Source: Pseudomonas piscis | Lineage (GTDB): Bacteria; Pseudomonadota; Gammaproteobacteria; Pseudomonadales; Pseudomonadaceae | Length of the DNA stretch: 64,000 nt | Direction: 5' to 3' | Assembly: GCF_009380155.1 (NCBI RefSeq) | Contig: NZ_WHUV01000002.1 | Coordinates: 124,001-188,000, forward strand | In this document: in pieces, positions 1 to 7,427 of the stretch | How positions within the stretch are numbered: the stretch's first letter is position 1 | Layout: each line of letters starts with the position of its first letter | Program-made: the position numbers and the translations under genes | The notes under the pieces: generated by a model | Databases searched by the model: none | What the model was told of the DNA's origin: nothing | What the model saw: only the letters and a program-made list of their open reading frames with translations

Positions 1-259
1 CGCGCTCGCTGTCGACGGCCTGCGCCTGGTGGCAGAAGAAGTTGAGATTCAACGGATGGTGCGTGGCGGAACGAATCACCTGTACTTCCTGGCGGATCTG
101 CTCGGGGCTGAGCATGGCGCAGGGTAGCGAGCCCAGGGCGCCGGCGCGGGAGGCGCCGATCACCATGGCGGAACCGGCGGGGCCGGCCATGGGTGCTTGA
201 ATGATCGGCAGTTCGATTCCCAGCAGGTCCAGCAGGCGAGTATCGGTCCATGGGCTCAT
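1..259 (-). CDS. Nitronate monooxygenase / 2-nitropropane dioxygenase family (5' part only)
   Basis: Reading the minus strand from an ATG at 257-259 gives about 86 residues before the window edge, so only the N-terminus is visible. The protein starts MSPWTDTRLLDLLG and continues with IIQAPMAGPAG, then a GALGSLP stretch and a LNLNFFCHQ strand. This is the N-terminal FMN-barrel signature of the nitronate monooxygenase (NAD(P)H-dependent flavin oxidoreductase) family, which oxidises alkyl nitronates to carbonyl compounds and nitrite. The catalytic His region lies outside the window. The substrate is not known for this member. The next gene is divergent at 474. Confidence 0.8.
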   Translation of the reverse strand, partial: MSPWTDTRLLDLLGIELPIIQAPMAGPAGSAMVIGASRAGALGSLPCAMLSPEQIRQEVQVIRSATHHPLNLNFFCHQAQAVDSER

Positions 260-473
260 TTGAAGTGGTTCTCCAGCGGCGGATTCAGACGATGCTGCGG
301 CGTTTTTTAACAGGAGAAAGCGGCCCAAGGCCAGCTGAGTTTTGCCCGGCTTGCATGAAAGCCCCGGTGGATCGGCCGTGCCGGGTGATACCGGGCAGGC
401 TGTCTGCGGCCGCTTCCAGGCGCTAGACTGCGCCGGGATTTTCCACTCATCGTTTCGTTAAGGAAGGCCGACC

Positions 474-962
474 ATGGAAGTAAAATTGCGGGAAGTGCTG
501 CCTTTCAGGGTGGCGGGATTGCAAGTGCGTACTCTCAACACCCTGGAGCAACAGGCGGATACCGCTCGGATCGGTCCGATGTGGCAGCGTTTCTACGTCG
601 AGAACCTTTACGACAAGATTGCCCCAAGGCAAATGGATTCCTTCGTCTACGGGGTGTATTCCAACTACGAGTCCGATGCCTCGGGGTATTTCGACGTGAC
701 CGCCGGCGTGGCGCTGGACGCGGCCTGCGCCGATTATCCGATGGTGGATATCCAGGGAGGGGATTACCTGGTGTTCAGCGCCAAGGGGGAAATGCCGGAG
801 TGCGTGATCCAGGCCTGGGGATTCATCTGGGCGTACTTCCAGGACAACCCCCAGGTGCGCCGCGCCTATGCCACCGACTTCGAGGTCTATACCAGCGCCG
901 ACTCGGTGGCGATCTATATCGGCGTTCATGCCTCGGGCGAGCTTTCTCGCTCCAGCAACTGA
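474..962 (+). CDS. GyrI-like / AraC effector-binding domain protein
   Basis: This 162-residue protein has no signal peptide and no DNA-binding part. The order of strands, and the stretch from FYVENLYDKI through VYGVYSNYESDASGYFDVTAG to the C-terminal FEVYTSADSVAIYIGV, match the stand-alone GyrI-like (SOUL/AraC effector-binding) fold, which binds small hydrophobic ligands. An AAGGA ribosome-binding site lies a few bases before the ATG. Its 3' end overlaps the end of the convergent ada gene by 37 bases, so the C-terminal codons of both proteins share DNA. The ligand is unknown. Confidence 0.7.
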   Translation: MEVKLREVLPFRVAGLQVRTLNTLEQQADTARIGPMWQRFYVENLYDKIAPRQMDSFVYGVYSNYESDASGYFDVTAGVALDAACADYPMVDIQGGDYLVFSAKGEMPECVIQAWGFIWAYFQDNPQVRRAYATDFEVYTSADSVAIYIGVHASGELSRSSN

Positions 963-1999
963 CGCTTGCGTTCCACACCCCAGCGATAGCCCGAGAGGTC
1001 GCCGTCGCTGCGCACCACGCGGTGGCAGGGAATCGCCACTGCCAGGCTGTTTGCGCCACAAGCCTGGGCCACTGCCCGGTACGAACGCGGGGCGCCGATG
1101 CGTTGGGCGATCTCGGAATAGCTGGCGGTGCTGCCAGCCGGGATGGTTCTCAGGGCCTGCCAGACCCGCTCCTGGAAAGCGGTGCCGCGCAGGTCCAGGG
1201 GCAGGTTCAGGCCGATGGCCGGTGCCTCGATGAAACCCACCACCTGGGCTACCAGTTGCTCGAACTGCTGGTCGGCGCCGATCAGGTTGGCCCGGGGAAA
1301 CTTGTCCTGCAGTTCCTGCACCAACCGCTCGGGATCGTCTCCCAGGAGAATGGCGCAGACCCCGCGCTCGCTTTGGGCCACCAGGATCGCTCCCAGCGAG
1401 CACTGGCCCACGGCGAAGCGGATATCGCGGTTGGAGCCGCCTGCGCGATAGTCGCTGGGTTTCATGCCCAGAACCTGGTCCGCCGCCTCATAGAAGCGGC
1501 TGTTGGAATTGAAGCCGGCGTCGTACAGGGCATCCGTCACTGATTGACCCTGCTGCAAATGCGAGCGGACCTTGCGCGAGCGCTGCGCATTGGCGTAGCC
1601 CCGTGGGGTCAAGCCGGTGACCGCCTTGAATACCCGATGGAAGTGGTAGCTGCTCATCCCCGCCTGCTGTGCCAGTTGCTCCAGGCTGGGCGCCGACTCG
1701 GCGCTCTCGATCTGCCGGCAGGCCGCCGCCACCAGTGCGCCATGGTGCGCCGCGAGCTGGGTCTGGTCGCCGGCCTGGCGCTTGCTCGGGCGATAGCCTG
1801 CGGCCTCGGCCTGCTCGGCATTGTCGAAGAACTCGACGTTTTCCGCCTTCGGCAGGCGTGACAGGCTGCTGGGCCGGCAATACACGCCGGTGGTCCTGAC
1901 GGCATAGACGAAGCGGTCGTCGGCGCTGGCGTCGCGGTTGAGCACGGCCTGCCAGCGGGGGTCCTGTTCGATACGCTGTTTGCGCGACGGAGCATTCAT
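926..1999 (-). CDS. ada: Ada: bifunctional transcriptional activator / O6-alkylguanine-DNA alkyltransferase, with a cysteine-depleted AdaA domain
   Basis: The start MNAPSRKQ at 1999 is preferred over an in-frame upstream ATG at 2056, because family homology begins soon after it. The 357-residue protein has an N-terminal methylphosphotriester domain (about 10-80), an AraC-type helix-turn-helix (about 95-175) and a C-terminal methyltransferase domain with the acceptor motif AIPCHRVV. The usual role is adaptive-response activation and direct repair of alkylated DNA. Oddly, the N-terminal zinc site is nearly gone. The acceptor cysteine survives in VYCRPSSLS, but the second position of the CRPSC motif is serine, and the later RPCKRC-type pair reads RPSKRQ. 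alkB and another 2OG oxygenase lie upstream on the same strand, so the three genes probably form one repair unit. Confidence 0.93.
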   Translation of the reverse strand: MNAPSRKQRIEQDPRWQAVLNRDASADDRFVYAVRTTGVYCRPSSLSRLPKAENVEFFDNAEQAEAAGYRPSKRQAGDQTQLAAHHGALVAAACRQIESAESAPSLEQLAQQAGMSSYHFHRVFKAVTGLTPRGYANAQRSRKVRSHLQQGQSVTDALYDAGFNSNSRFYEAADQVLGMKPSDYRAGGSNRDIRFAVGQCSLGAILVAQSERGVCAILLGDDPERLVQELQDKFPRANLIGADQQFEQLVAQVVGFIEAPAIGLNLPLDLRGTAFQERVWQALRTIPAGSTASYSEIAQRIGAPRSYRAVAQACGANSLAVAIPCHRVVRSDGDLSGYRWGVERKRQLLERESSPEA

Positions 2000-2030
2000 G
2001 GTCGGTTCTCGGCTGGGAATGGTGGCCAGC

Positions 2031-2765
2031 TTAACCCTGTACCCCTTGCTCGGCACTCCGCCGCTTGCGGTCCAATTCCGGGGTCGGGCCGGCTTGGCGA
2101 AATGTCAGGTTGATCCGTTGCTGGCCGAGCAAGGGATGGCTGCCATCCTTCACGGGGAGTACGCCGTGATAGCGCAGGCGATCCACGCCGCCCCAGACCA
2201 CCACGTCGCCGTGCAGCAAGGGCACCCGCAGGCTGCGATCGCTGCGTTGCAGGCCGCCGAACAGGAAGACCGCCGGCAGGCCCAGGGACAGGGAGACGAT
2301 GGGCGCGCTGTAGTCGTGCTCGTTCTTGTCCTGGTGCAAGGACATCTTTGCCCCAGGACGGTAGCAGTTGATCAGGCAGGAGTCGGGGGTGAAGTCGGCG
2401 AAGCCTGCGGCGTGCGCCGCCGCCACGGCCAGTTGGCGGAAGGCTTCGGGCATCCTCGGCCACGGATAGCCACTCTGCGGGTCGGTGGCGCTGTAGCGGT
2501 AGCCAGTCAAGTCGGTGGTCCAGCCCAGTTGCCCGCAACTGCTCAGGCCCACCGACATGGTGAAGCCACCGGGGGTGAGCATCTGGCGAAAGGGCGCCTG
2601 TGCCAGCACCTGCTTCAGCGCCGGTAGCAGGCGTTCGATCCAGGGCAAGGCAAACCCGCGCAGCGCCAAGGATTGTGGCCCCAGATGCTCCATGCGTGGG
2701 GGCTGCTGCAGTTCTTCCTCGCTGAACAGGCCGAGGTTGCCAGGGGCGGTATCGCTAGAGCGCAT
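2031..2765 (-). CDS. alkB: AlkB: 2-oxoglutarate/Fe(II) DNA demethylase
   Basis: AlkB-type enzymes oxidatively remove methyl groups from 1-methyladenine and 3-methylcytosine in DNA. The iron site is visible as the HxD motif in MSLHQDKNEHDYSAP, the distal histidine in LRYHGVLPV, and the 2-oxoglutarate-binding arginine in QQRINLTFR. The conserved NCYRPGAKM segment precedes the HxD. I place the start at MRSSDTAPG (2765), giving 244 residues; the in-frame ATG at 2822 would overlap the upstream gene deeply. The start overlaps the end of the upstream 2OG oxygenase by 11 bases, and ada follows 31 bases downstream, suggesting co-transcription and translational coupling. Confidence 0.93.
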   Translation of the reverse strand: MRSSDTAPGNLGLFSEEELQQPPRMEHLGPQSLALRGFALPWIERLLPALKQVLAQAPFRQMLTPGGFTMSVGLSSCGQLGWTTDLTGYRYSATDPQSGYPWPRMPEAFRQLAVAAAHAAGFADFTPDSCLINCYRPGAKMSLHQDKNEHDYSAPIVSLSLGLPAVFLFGGLQRSDRSLRVPLLHGDVVVWGGVDRLRYHGVLPVKDGSHPLLGQQRINLTFRQAGPTPELDRKRRSAEQGVQG

Positions 2766-3471
2766 CGTGGAAAATAACTCCCAGAGTATGGCGTTGGCCG
2801 CTGTGCACACGGCTGACGCCATGGCGCATGGTCACCCGATAATGGCCGCGAGAGCCCTTGACCGGTCGATGATGCACGGCGAATACCAGCCCATCACCCT
2901 GCTTCAGACCAATGACCTGGGGGCGTGATTGCATGCGTGGACGCTGTTCGGTGAGCACCAGTTCGCCACCTGTGAAGTCCTTTTCGGGTTGGGACAGCAA
3001 GAACACCACCTGCAAGGGAAAGACATGTTCGCCGTAGAGGTCCTGGTGCAGGCAGTTGTAGTCCCCGGCGGTATATTGCAGCAACAGCGGCGTGGGTCGT
3101 TGCTGCCCAGCCTCATGGCAGCGCTGCAGGAACTGCGGGTGCTGTTCGGGGTAGTGGGTGTCGATGCCCATGGCCAGGTTCCAGCGGTTGGCGATCGCCA
3201 CCAGGCGTGGATACAACTGCTGGCGCAACTGGGCTACCAGCTCGGGCAGCGGATAGCGAAAGTACTGGTACTGGCCGAGCCCGAAGCCATGGCGGGCCAT
3301 GAGTACCCTGGAGCGAAACAGCTCGCTGTGGGGGTAAAGTTCGCTCAGGGCCTGGCATTCATCGACGCTCAGCAGCCCTTCGAGACGGGCGCAGCCGTCC
3401 TGGTCGAGGGCCTGTTCGATGCAGGCCCAGCCCAGTCGTTGCAGGCGAAGGGGCAGGGGGGAGACGGTCAT
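2755..3471 (-). CDS. 2OG-Fe(II) oxygenase, first gene of the alkB-ada unit
   Basis: This 238-residue protein shows a complete prolyl-hydroxylase-like core. The iron-binding HxD is in NCLHQDLYGEHVFPLQ, followed by FTGGELVLTEQ. The distal histidine and 2-oxoglutarate-binding arginine lie in the HHRPVKGSRGHYRVTMRHG segment. It is not an AlkB paralogue by sequence. Its position directly before alkB, with an 11-base overlap, points to a role in the alkylation response, although the substrate is unknown. It could also hydroxylate a protein or small molecule. Confidence 0.82.
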   Translation of the reverse strand: MTVSPLPLRLQRLGWACIEQALDQDGCARLEGLLSVDECQALSELYPHSELFRSRVLMARHGFGLGQYQYFRYPLPELVAQLRQQLYPRLVAIANRWNLAMGIDTHYPEQHPQFLQRCHEAGQQRPTPLLLQYTAGDYNCLHQDLYGEHVFPLQVVFLLSQPEKDFTGGELVLTEQRPRMQSRPQVIGLKQGDGLVFAVHHRPVKGSRGHYRVTMRHGVSRVHSGQRHTLGVIFHDAL

Positions 3472-3560
3472 GGCGCAAGTTTCCTGGACAGAAGGCGGAC
3501 TGCGGTCATTCTGTGGCTCCGAGAAGTGGCGGGCACTCCGCTGCTTGCGCTTGAATCCGA

Positions 3561-3731
3561 TTACAGGGCCTTGCTCACGCTGACATCGCTGATGACGTCG
3601 TCGCTCTGGCCGTGCAGGGCCAGCAGAGCGGTCAGGGCTTCTTCGGCGGTACCGGTTTCGAGCTGGGCGAATTCGAAGCGACGCTCGCCGTTTAGCTTGT
3701 ATTTGATGACGTATTTGGTGGTGTTGGGCAC
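3561..3731 (-). CDS. Small conserved hypothetical protein, 56 residues, GTG start
   Basis: From a GTG at 3729-3731 the frame encodes VPNTTKYVIKYKLNGERR and ends in VISDVSVSKAL. No ATG is available near this point in frame, and the longer frame upstream runs through the DUF1883 gene, so GTG is the most plausible start. The product is a short beta-rich soluble protein without a membrane segment. It lies 38 bases downstream of the DUF1883 gene on the same strand and may be co-transcribed with it. No function is recognised. Confidence 0.6.
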   Translation of the reverse strand: MPNTTKYVIKYKLNGERRFEFAQLETGTAEEALTALLALHGQSDDVISDVSVSKAL

Positions 3732-3769
3732 GGGGCTACCTGTTTGTCGCAAGGAGGGGAAAGCGCTAC

Positions 3770-4072
3770 CTAGCGCAGTTTCGAAGTGGAGCGGCGGATG
3801 ATGCGGATCGAGTGAGTCAGGTTCGGCTTGCGGGTCACGCTGATGGCGCGCCGGGAAACGGTGTCGATGGTGATGTTCCAGAAGCCGGTGCTGGGGGCGG
3901 TGATTTTCGCCGGGAACTTGTCGAAGGCGCCGCCGTGATAAGTGTGCCGGCCGCCGTTCTTGAAGCTGCGGAAGTTGGCGTCGTTCATCAGGCGGATGTT
4001 GCAGGTCTGGGAGCATTCGATGACGACGATGTCGTCCTCGTTGAGGTGCTCGCGCTGATGGATGAATTTCAT
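3770..4072 (-). CDS. DUF1883 domain protein
   Basis: This 100-residue protein opens MKFIHQREHLNEDDIVVIECS and contains CNIRLMNDANFRSFKNGG, HTYHGGAFDKFP and a tail that includes FWNITIDTVSR. This is the typical length and pattern of the DUF1883 family of small beta-barrel proteins seen in Pseudomonas and other proteobacteria. Their function is unknown, although related domains occur fused to TIR domains elsewhere. The next gene upstream is divergent, separated by an AT-rich stretch of about 215 bases. Confidence 0.72.
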   Translation of the reverse strand: MKFIHQREHLNEDDIVVIECSQTCNIRLMNDANFRSFKNGGRHTYHGGAFDKFPAKITAPSTGFWNITIDTVSRRAISVTRKPNLTHSIRIIRRSTSKLR

Positions 4073-4287
4073 GTAGAGGGGACTCCAGGAAGCCGATTGC
4101 GGCTAAAGCAAAAAACGTTTGCGTGTGCAGTGCTGCAGTTTATCAGGCTGAGGGGTTTATTATCGGGCCCCGCCGTTGGGCTTTGACAATTTAAAACAGT
4201 TATTTGGATTTTTATCGGCGATAAAGCCGTGCCTCCGGAGAAAAATGGCGTGCTGACTGTCGGAGGGATTTTTATTGGAGGTTTCAC

Positions 4288-4641
4288 ATGAAGCGGTGGG
4301 TTTGGGTACTGGCATTGGCAATCGGCGGTTGTTCCACCGTCTCGGATATCAACCAGACGCCACCGACTCTGAGCGTCATTTCCGGCAAGAAGCCCGAGGA
4401 TTACGCCAAGTGCTTGAGCGCAAGGCTGGCCGACAGCCGTGGCGCCTTGCAGCTTGAGGCGAACAAGTCCGGCGGTTACCGGGTGATAGTCCCGCAAAGC
4501 CTGTCGTCGGCCCCAGCGGCGATTTTTTATATCGACGAACGCTCCAGTGGCAGCAGTATCAAGCTGCACGAGCAGATGTCCAACAACCCGTTGCGTCCCG
4601 GGGATGTGCTCAAGGCCGGGGAGCGCTGTATCTCAGGTTGA
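4288..4641 (+). CDS. Small lipoprotein of unknown function
   Basis: The 117-residue product has a short charged N-terminus, a hydrophobic stretch and a lipobox ending in AIGGC (cysteine about residue 15), so it should be lipidated and anchored in the outer or inner membrane. The mature part has two further cysteines, in YAKCLSARL and AGERCISG, which could form a disulfide. A GGAGG ribosome-binding site lies before the ATG at 4288. A GC-rich hairpin followed by a run of T around 4690-4710 may terminate transcription. No family was recognised with certainty. Confidence 0.7.
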   Translation: MKRWVWVLALAIGGCSTVSDINQTPPTLSVISGKKPEDYAKCLSARLADSRGALQLEANKSGGYRVIVPQSLSSAPAAIFYIDERSSGSSIKLHEQMSNNPLRPGDVLKAGERCISG

Positions 4642-4850
4642 AGGGACGCGTAACGGCACGCCTGCAAGGTTTCCTGCGTTGCTCGACAGGAAGCCGGCAG
4701 GCTTTTTTTTGCCTGCTGGAAAACCCGGGCAACCCCGGTTATTCGGGCTTTAGAGGGTAATTGGGCGTTGTCGCTGTGGATCTATTGACCTACTATTCTT
4801 CTGCTTATATCAAGTAAGTCTAAGCATATAACTAGAATAATGGAGTTCAT

Positions 4851-5501
4851 ATGATCCCACTGGATCGAATGCTATTGAGTGGCCTGATGCTGCTTTTTGT
4901 GCAATCTGCCCATGCCGTGGACGGGCAGAAAGTCTTCACCCAGGGCGGCTCCCAGCCGGGGGCGGCGGCCTGCATGGCCTGTCATGGTGCGGATGCGATG
5001 GGCCTGGCGCCCGCTGGTTTTCCGCGTCTGGCCGGCTTGCCGGCGGGGTACCTGAGCAAGCAACTGCATGATTTTCGCAGTGGTGCTCGTACCAGCCCGG
5101 TCATGCAACCGCTGGCCAAGGCCCTGACCGAAGATGAAATCTCCGCCGTGACCGCCACCCTCGCTGCCATGCCTGCCTCGAAAACCCCTGCTACCAGTCG
5201 CGCCCAGCCTGCGGTCGGGGTGGGCGAGCGCCTGGCCTTGCGCGGAGCCTGGGATCGCCAGGTGCCCGAGTGCGTCAGTTGTCATGGCCCGGGAGGTGCG
5301 GGTGTCGGCCAGGCTTTTCCACCGCTGGCCGGGCAGCCTGCTACCTATCTGGCGGCGCAGCTGAATGCCTGGCGCGAGGGTGCTCGGCACAATGACCCCA
5401 ATGACCTGATGGGGCATATCGCCAAGTCCCTGAGTGCCGAGGAAGTCACCGCGGTGGCGGACTACTTCGCCAGCCTGAGCCAGAAGGAGGCACGTCCATG
5501 A
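4851..5501 (+). CDS. tsdB: Di-haem cytochrome c4-like subunit, probable TsdB
   Basis: This 216-residue protein has a signal peptide ending near SAHA and two haem c motifs, CMACH (about 41-45) and CVSCH in the second half. The two halves resemble each other, as in cytochrome c4. It should reside in the periplasm and carry electrons. Its stop overlaps the start of the next gene by four bases (ATGA), so the two are translationally coupled. In Pseudomonas stutzeri the electron-accepting subunit TsdB is a di-haem cytochrome encoded just before the thiosulfate dehydrogenase TsdA. The same order here supports this call, which remains an inference. Confidence 0.78.
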   Translation: MIPLDRMLLSGLMLLFVQSAHAVDGQKVFTQGGSQPGAAACMACHGADAMGLAPAGFPRLAGLPAGYLSKQLHDFRSGARTSPVMQPLAKALTEDEISAVTATLAAMPASKTPATSRAQPAVGVGERLALRGAWDRQVPECVSCHGPGGAGVGQAFPPLAGQPATYLAAQLNAWREGARHNDPNDLMGHIAKSLSAEEVTAVADYFASLSQKEARP

Positions 5502-6418
5502 AGCCAATGATTGCAGGGACGGTGCTGGCGGCGCTGGCGGCCCAGGTGCAAGCGGCCGGGATCGCCATGGAAGACCAGTCGCAGATCCAGGCGCCGAGCG
5601 CATCCGCCAACACCCGGTATTTCCAGGCGCCGGCCGAGAATGAACTGCCGGACAACGCCTACGGCAAGCTGGTGCGCGAGGGGCATGCATTGTTCGTCGA
5701 TACCAAGCGCCTGGCGCCGAAGTATGTGGGCAACGGCCTCAACTGCAGTAACTGTCACCTCGACCAGGGGCGCCTGGCCAACTCCGCTCCGCTGTGGGGC
5801 GCCTATCCGATGTATCCCGCCTATCGCAAGAAAAACGACAAGGTCAATACCTTCGCCGAGCGCTTGCAGGGCTGCTTCCAGTTCAGCATGAACGGTGGCC
5901 AGCCGCCGGCGGCGGACAGTCCGGAAATCACCGCGTTGTCGGTATACGCCTATTGGTTGGCGAGCAAGGCGCCGTTGGGCACCGAGCTGCCGGGCCGTGG
6001 TTATCCCGAGGTGCCGCAGCCGGCCAAGGGGTATGACCTCAAGCGTGGCGCCGCGGTGTACCAGGCGCAGTGCTCGGTCTGCCATGGCGAGCAAGGCCAG
6101 GGGCAGAAGTCAGGGGAGGGCTACGTGATGCCGCCGCTCTGGGGCAAGGACTCCTACAACTGGGGAGCAGGGATGCACCGGATCAATACCGCGGCGTCAT
6201 TCATCAAGCACAACATGCCCTTGGGCAAGGGGGGCAGCCTGAGCGATGAGCAAGCCTGGAACGTCGCGGCCTTCGTCAACAGCCATGAACGGCCTCAGGA
6301 TCCGCGCCTGGTGGATGGTTCGATCGAGAAGACCCGAGTCAAGTTTCACGCCAACGATGGGGTGAATCTGTATGGGCAAACGGTAGAAGGCGTACTGATC
6401 GGCCAAGGCATCCGATAA
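5498..6418 (+). CDS. tsdA: Di-haem thiosulfate dehydrogenase TsdA-like cytochrome c
   Basis: The 306-residue protein starts with a signal peptide (cleavage near QVQA) and has two haem-binding motifs, CSNCH (about 83-87) and CSVCH (about 192-196). Between them lies LQGCFQFSMNGG. Its cysteine (about 126) matches the unusual axial Cys ligand that defines TsdA among class I cytochromes c. A methionine in KHNMPLGKG could ligate the second haem. TsdA oxidises two thiosulfates to tetrathionate in the periplasm, or works in reverse as a tetrathionate reductase. The preceding cytochrome probably accepts the electrons. It could instead be a related SoxA/TsdA-like cytochrome with another substrate, but the Cys motif argues for TsdA. 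Confidence 0.8.
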   Translation: MKPMIAGTVLAALAAQVQAAGIAMEDQSQIQAPSASANTRYFQAPAENELPDNAYGKLVREGHALFVDTKRLAPKYVGNGLNCSNCHLDQGRLANSAPLWGAYPMYPAYRKKNDKVNTFAERLQGCFQFSMNGGQPPAADSPEITALSVYAYWLASKAPLGTELPGRGYPEVPQPAKGYDLKRGAAVYQAQCSVCHGEQGQGQKSGEGYVMPPLWGKDSYNWGAGMHRINTAASFIKHNMPLGKGGSLSDEQAWNVAAFVNSHERPQDPRLVDGSIEKTRVKFHANDGVNLYGQTVEGVLIGQGIR

Positions 6419-6436
6419 ACTGTCGGCTATCGTCAC

Positions 6437-6476
6437 CGATGCCGCCCGGGCTCCCGCCTTGGCGGCATCGTCTTTT
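6437..6476 (+). terminator. Rho-independent terminator after tsdBA
   Basis: A perfect 10-base inverted repeat, CGATGCCGCC with its complement GGCGGCATCG, encloses a 14-base loop and is followed by TCTTTT. It lies 19 bases after the tsdA stop and just before the next small gene. Confidence 0.8.
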
Positions 6477-6488
6477 CTGGGAGAAAGC

Positions 6489-6719
6489 ATGAAGCGGGAA
6501 CACGTCAGGGAAAAGCATGCAGAGGGCTTGATCTCTGCCACCCATGTAATCCAGAACCCGGCCAATTCCGGGGAGTGGATCGTGTTTTTCAAGAAAAGCG
6601 CTGGGCGCAGCTATTTCCTGGTGGATGACAGCGACGAGGTGGAATCCTTCGCGCGCCTGGACGACTTGATCGAGACCATTCGCGGCCTGGGGATCAAGTT
6701 TGCCGAGATCCATATCTAG
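6489..6719 (+). CDS. Small hypothetical protein, 76 residues
   Basis: The start MKREHVREKH at 6489 has a GGGAGAAAG ribosome-binding site and is preferred over an in-frame ATG at 6459, which would lie inside the terminator hairpin. The product is soluble, with WIVFFKKSAGRSYFLVDD in the middle and a C-terminal helix LDDLIETIRGLGIKFAEIHI. Similar proteins are sometimes labelled as plasmid replication RepB-like in Pseudomonas genomes, but nothing in the sequence shows a replication function. Its stop is six bases from the end of the convergent lipoprotein gene. Confidence 0.62.
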   Translation: MKREHVREKHAEGLISATHVIQNPANSGEWIVFFKKSAGRSYFLVDDSDEVESFARLDDLIETIRGLGIKFAEIHI

Positions 6720-6725
6720 GCCTCG

Positions 6726-7007
6726 CTATTTGCAGACCACCACCACGCTGCGGCTCTTGTAGTTGCCGACATCCACGCCCAGGGTCTTGTCGCTTTCATT
6801 GGGGGCAGGAGTGCCTTGCGTGCCGATGATCCGATAGCCGGTACCGGCGCAGGAGGCCTCGGCCTTTTCATAGCAGCTGGCCCAGGATCCGGCTTCCCCG
6901 GAACAGTCTATGCTCAAAGCCTGTTCGCCATTGGCCAGGTAGGTATCGGACACGGTGGCGCAGCCGCCCAGGGCCAGGATCGCCGAGATTGCCAGCAGTT
7001 TGTTCAT
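6726..7007 (-). CDS. Small lipoprotein of unknown function
   Basis: The start MNKLLAIS at 7007 gives 93 residues with a hydrophobic leader and a lipobox ending LALGGC (cysteine about residue 16). The mature chain holds four more cysteines, in IDCSG, ASCYEKAEASCAGTGY and VVVVCK, so two disulfides are possible. The GTGYRIIGTQG segment is often seen in small Pseudomonas lipoproteins. The longer frame starting at 7040 has no clear ribosome-binding site. Function is unknown. Confidence 0.7.
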   Translation of the reverse strand: MNKLLAISAILALGGCATVSDTYLANGEQALSIDCSGEAGSWASCYEKAEASCAGTGYRIIGTQGTPAPNESDKTLGVDVGNYKSRSVVVVCK

Positions 7008-7427
7008 GGATTTTTCGTCGTCTTGAGGAGGGAGGAACACCTGTTGGCGATGCTATAGCTAATGGCCATGGCGGTACAGGGATTGCTGGTCGTTCTTGGT
7101 CTTGTTGCAGCTGCCTGCGGGCGATCTTGCGAGATCGATGCCGCAGGCATCTTGCCTGGTGCCATCACCGGGTATCCGAAAGGGGCTCGGATCTTGCTCG
7201 GGATCGCCCGCAAGCAGGCTGCCTACGCTCTCGTTGGTCGGGCTGGAAGCAGCGCACTGCAAGCCTTTGAGGTCATGCTCCAGGCGATCCGATGGGCGCT
7301 GCGGAACTATCTGGCGCTTTATTTCTCTATGATGGCAGCGGTTAGCCAGTGTGGGGCATTGTAAGGTGCTCGCCGCCTGATTAGACTGCGCCGAAACTCG
7401 TACGCACAGCCTTATTTAAGGACTCAT
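7008..7427. other. Non-coding stretch upstream of galU
   Basis: I see no convincing gene in this 420-base interval. The open frames here lack family resemblance and a good ribosome-binding site. It holds a strong hairpin (listed separately), a more distant inverted copy of its GCGGGCGATC core near 7202-7219, and the galU leader with TTAAGGACTC before the ATG. Confidence 0.6.
7114..7147. repeat. REP-like imperfect palindrome
   Basis: The arms CCTGCGG and CCGCAGG pair at the outside and GATCT with AGATC on the inside around a TGCG loop, giving a bulged hairpin. This resembles the short palindromic repeats scattered between Pseudomonas genes. Whether it recurs elsewhere in the genome cannot be seen here. 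Confidence 0.5.

Noticed and set aside
7062..7364. 100-codon frame with a hydrophobic start between the lipoprotein and galU genes
   Set aside because: It has no ribosome-binding site, spans a hairpin repeat and shows no family pattern; it is most likely chance.
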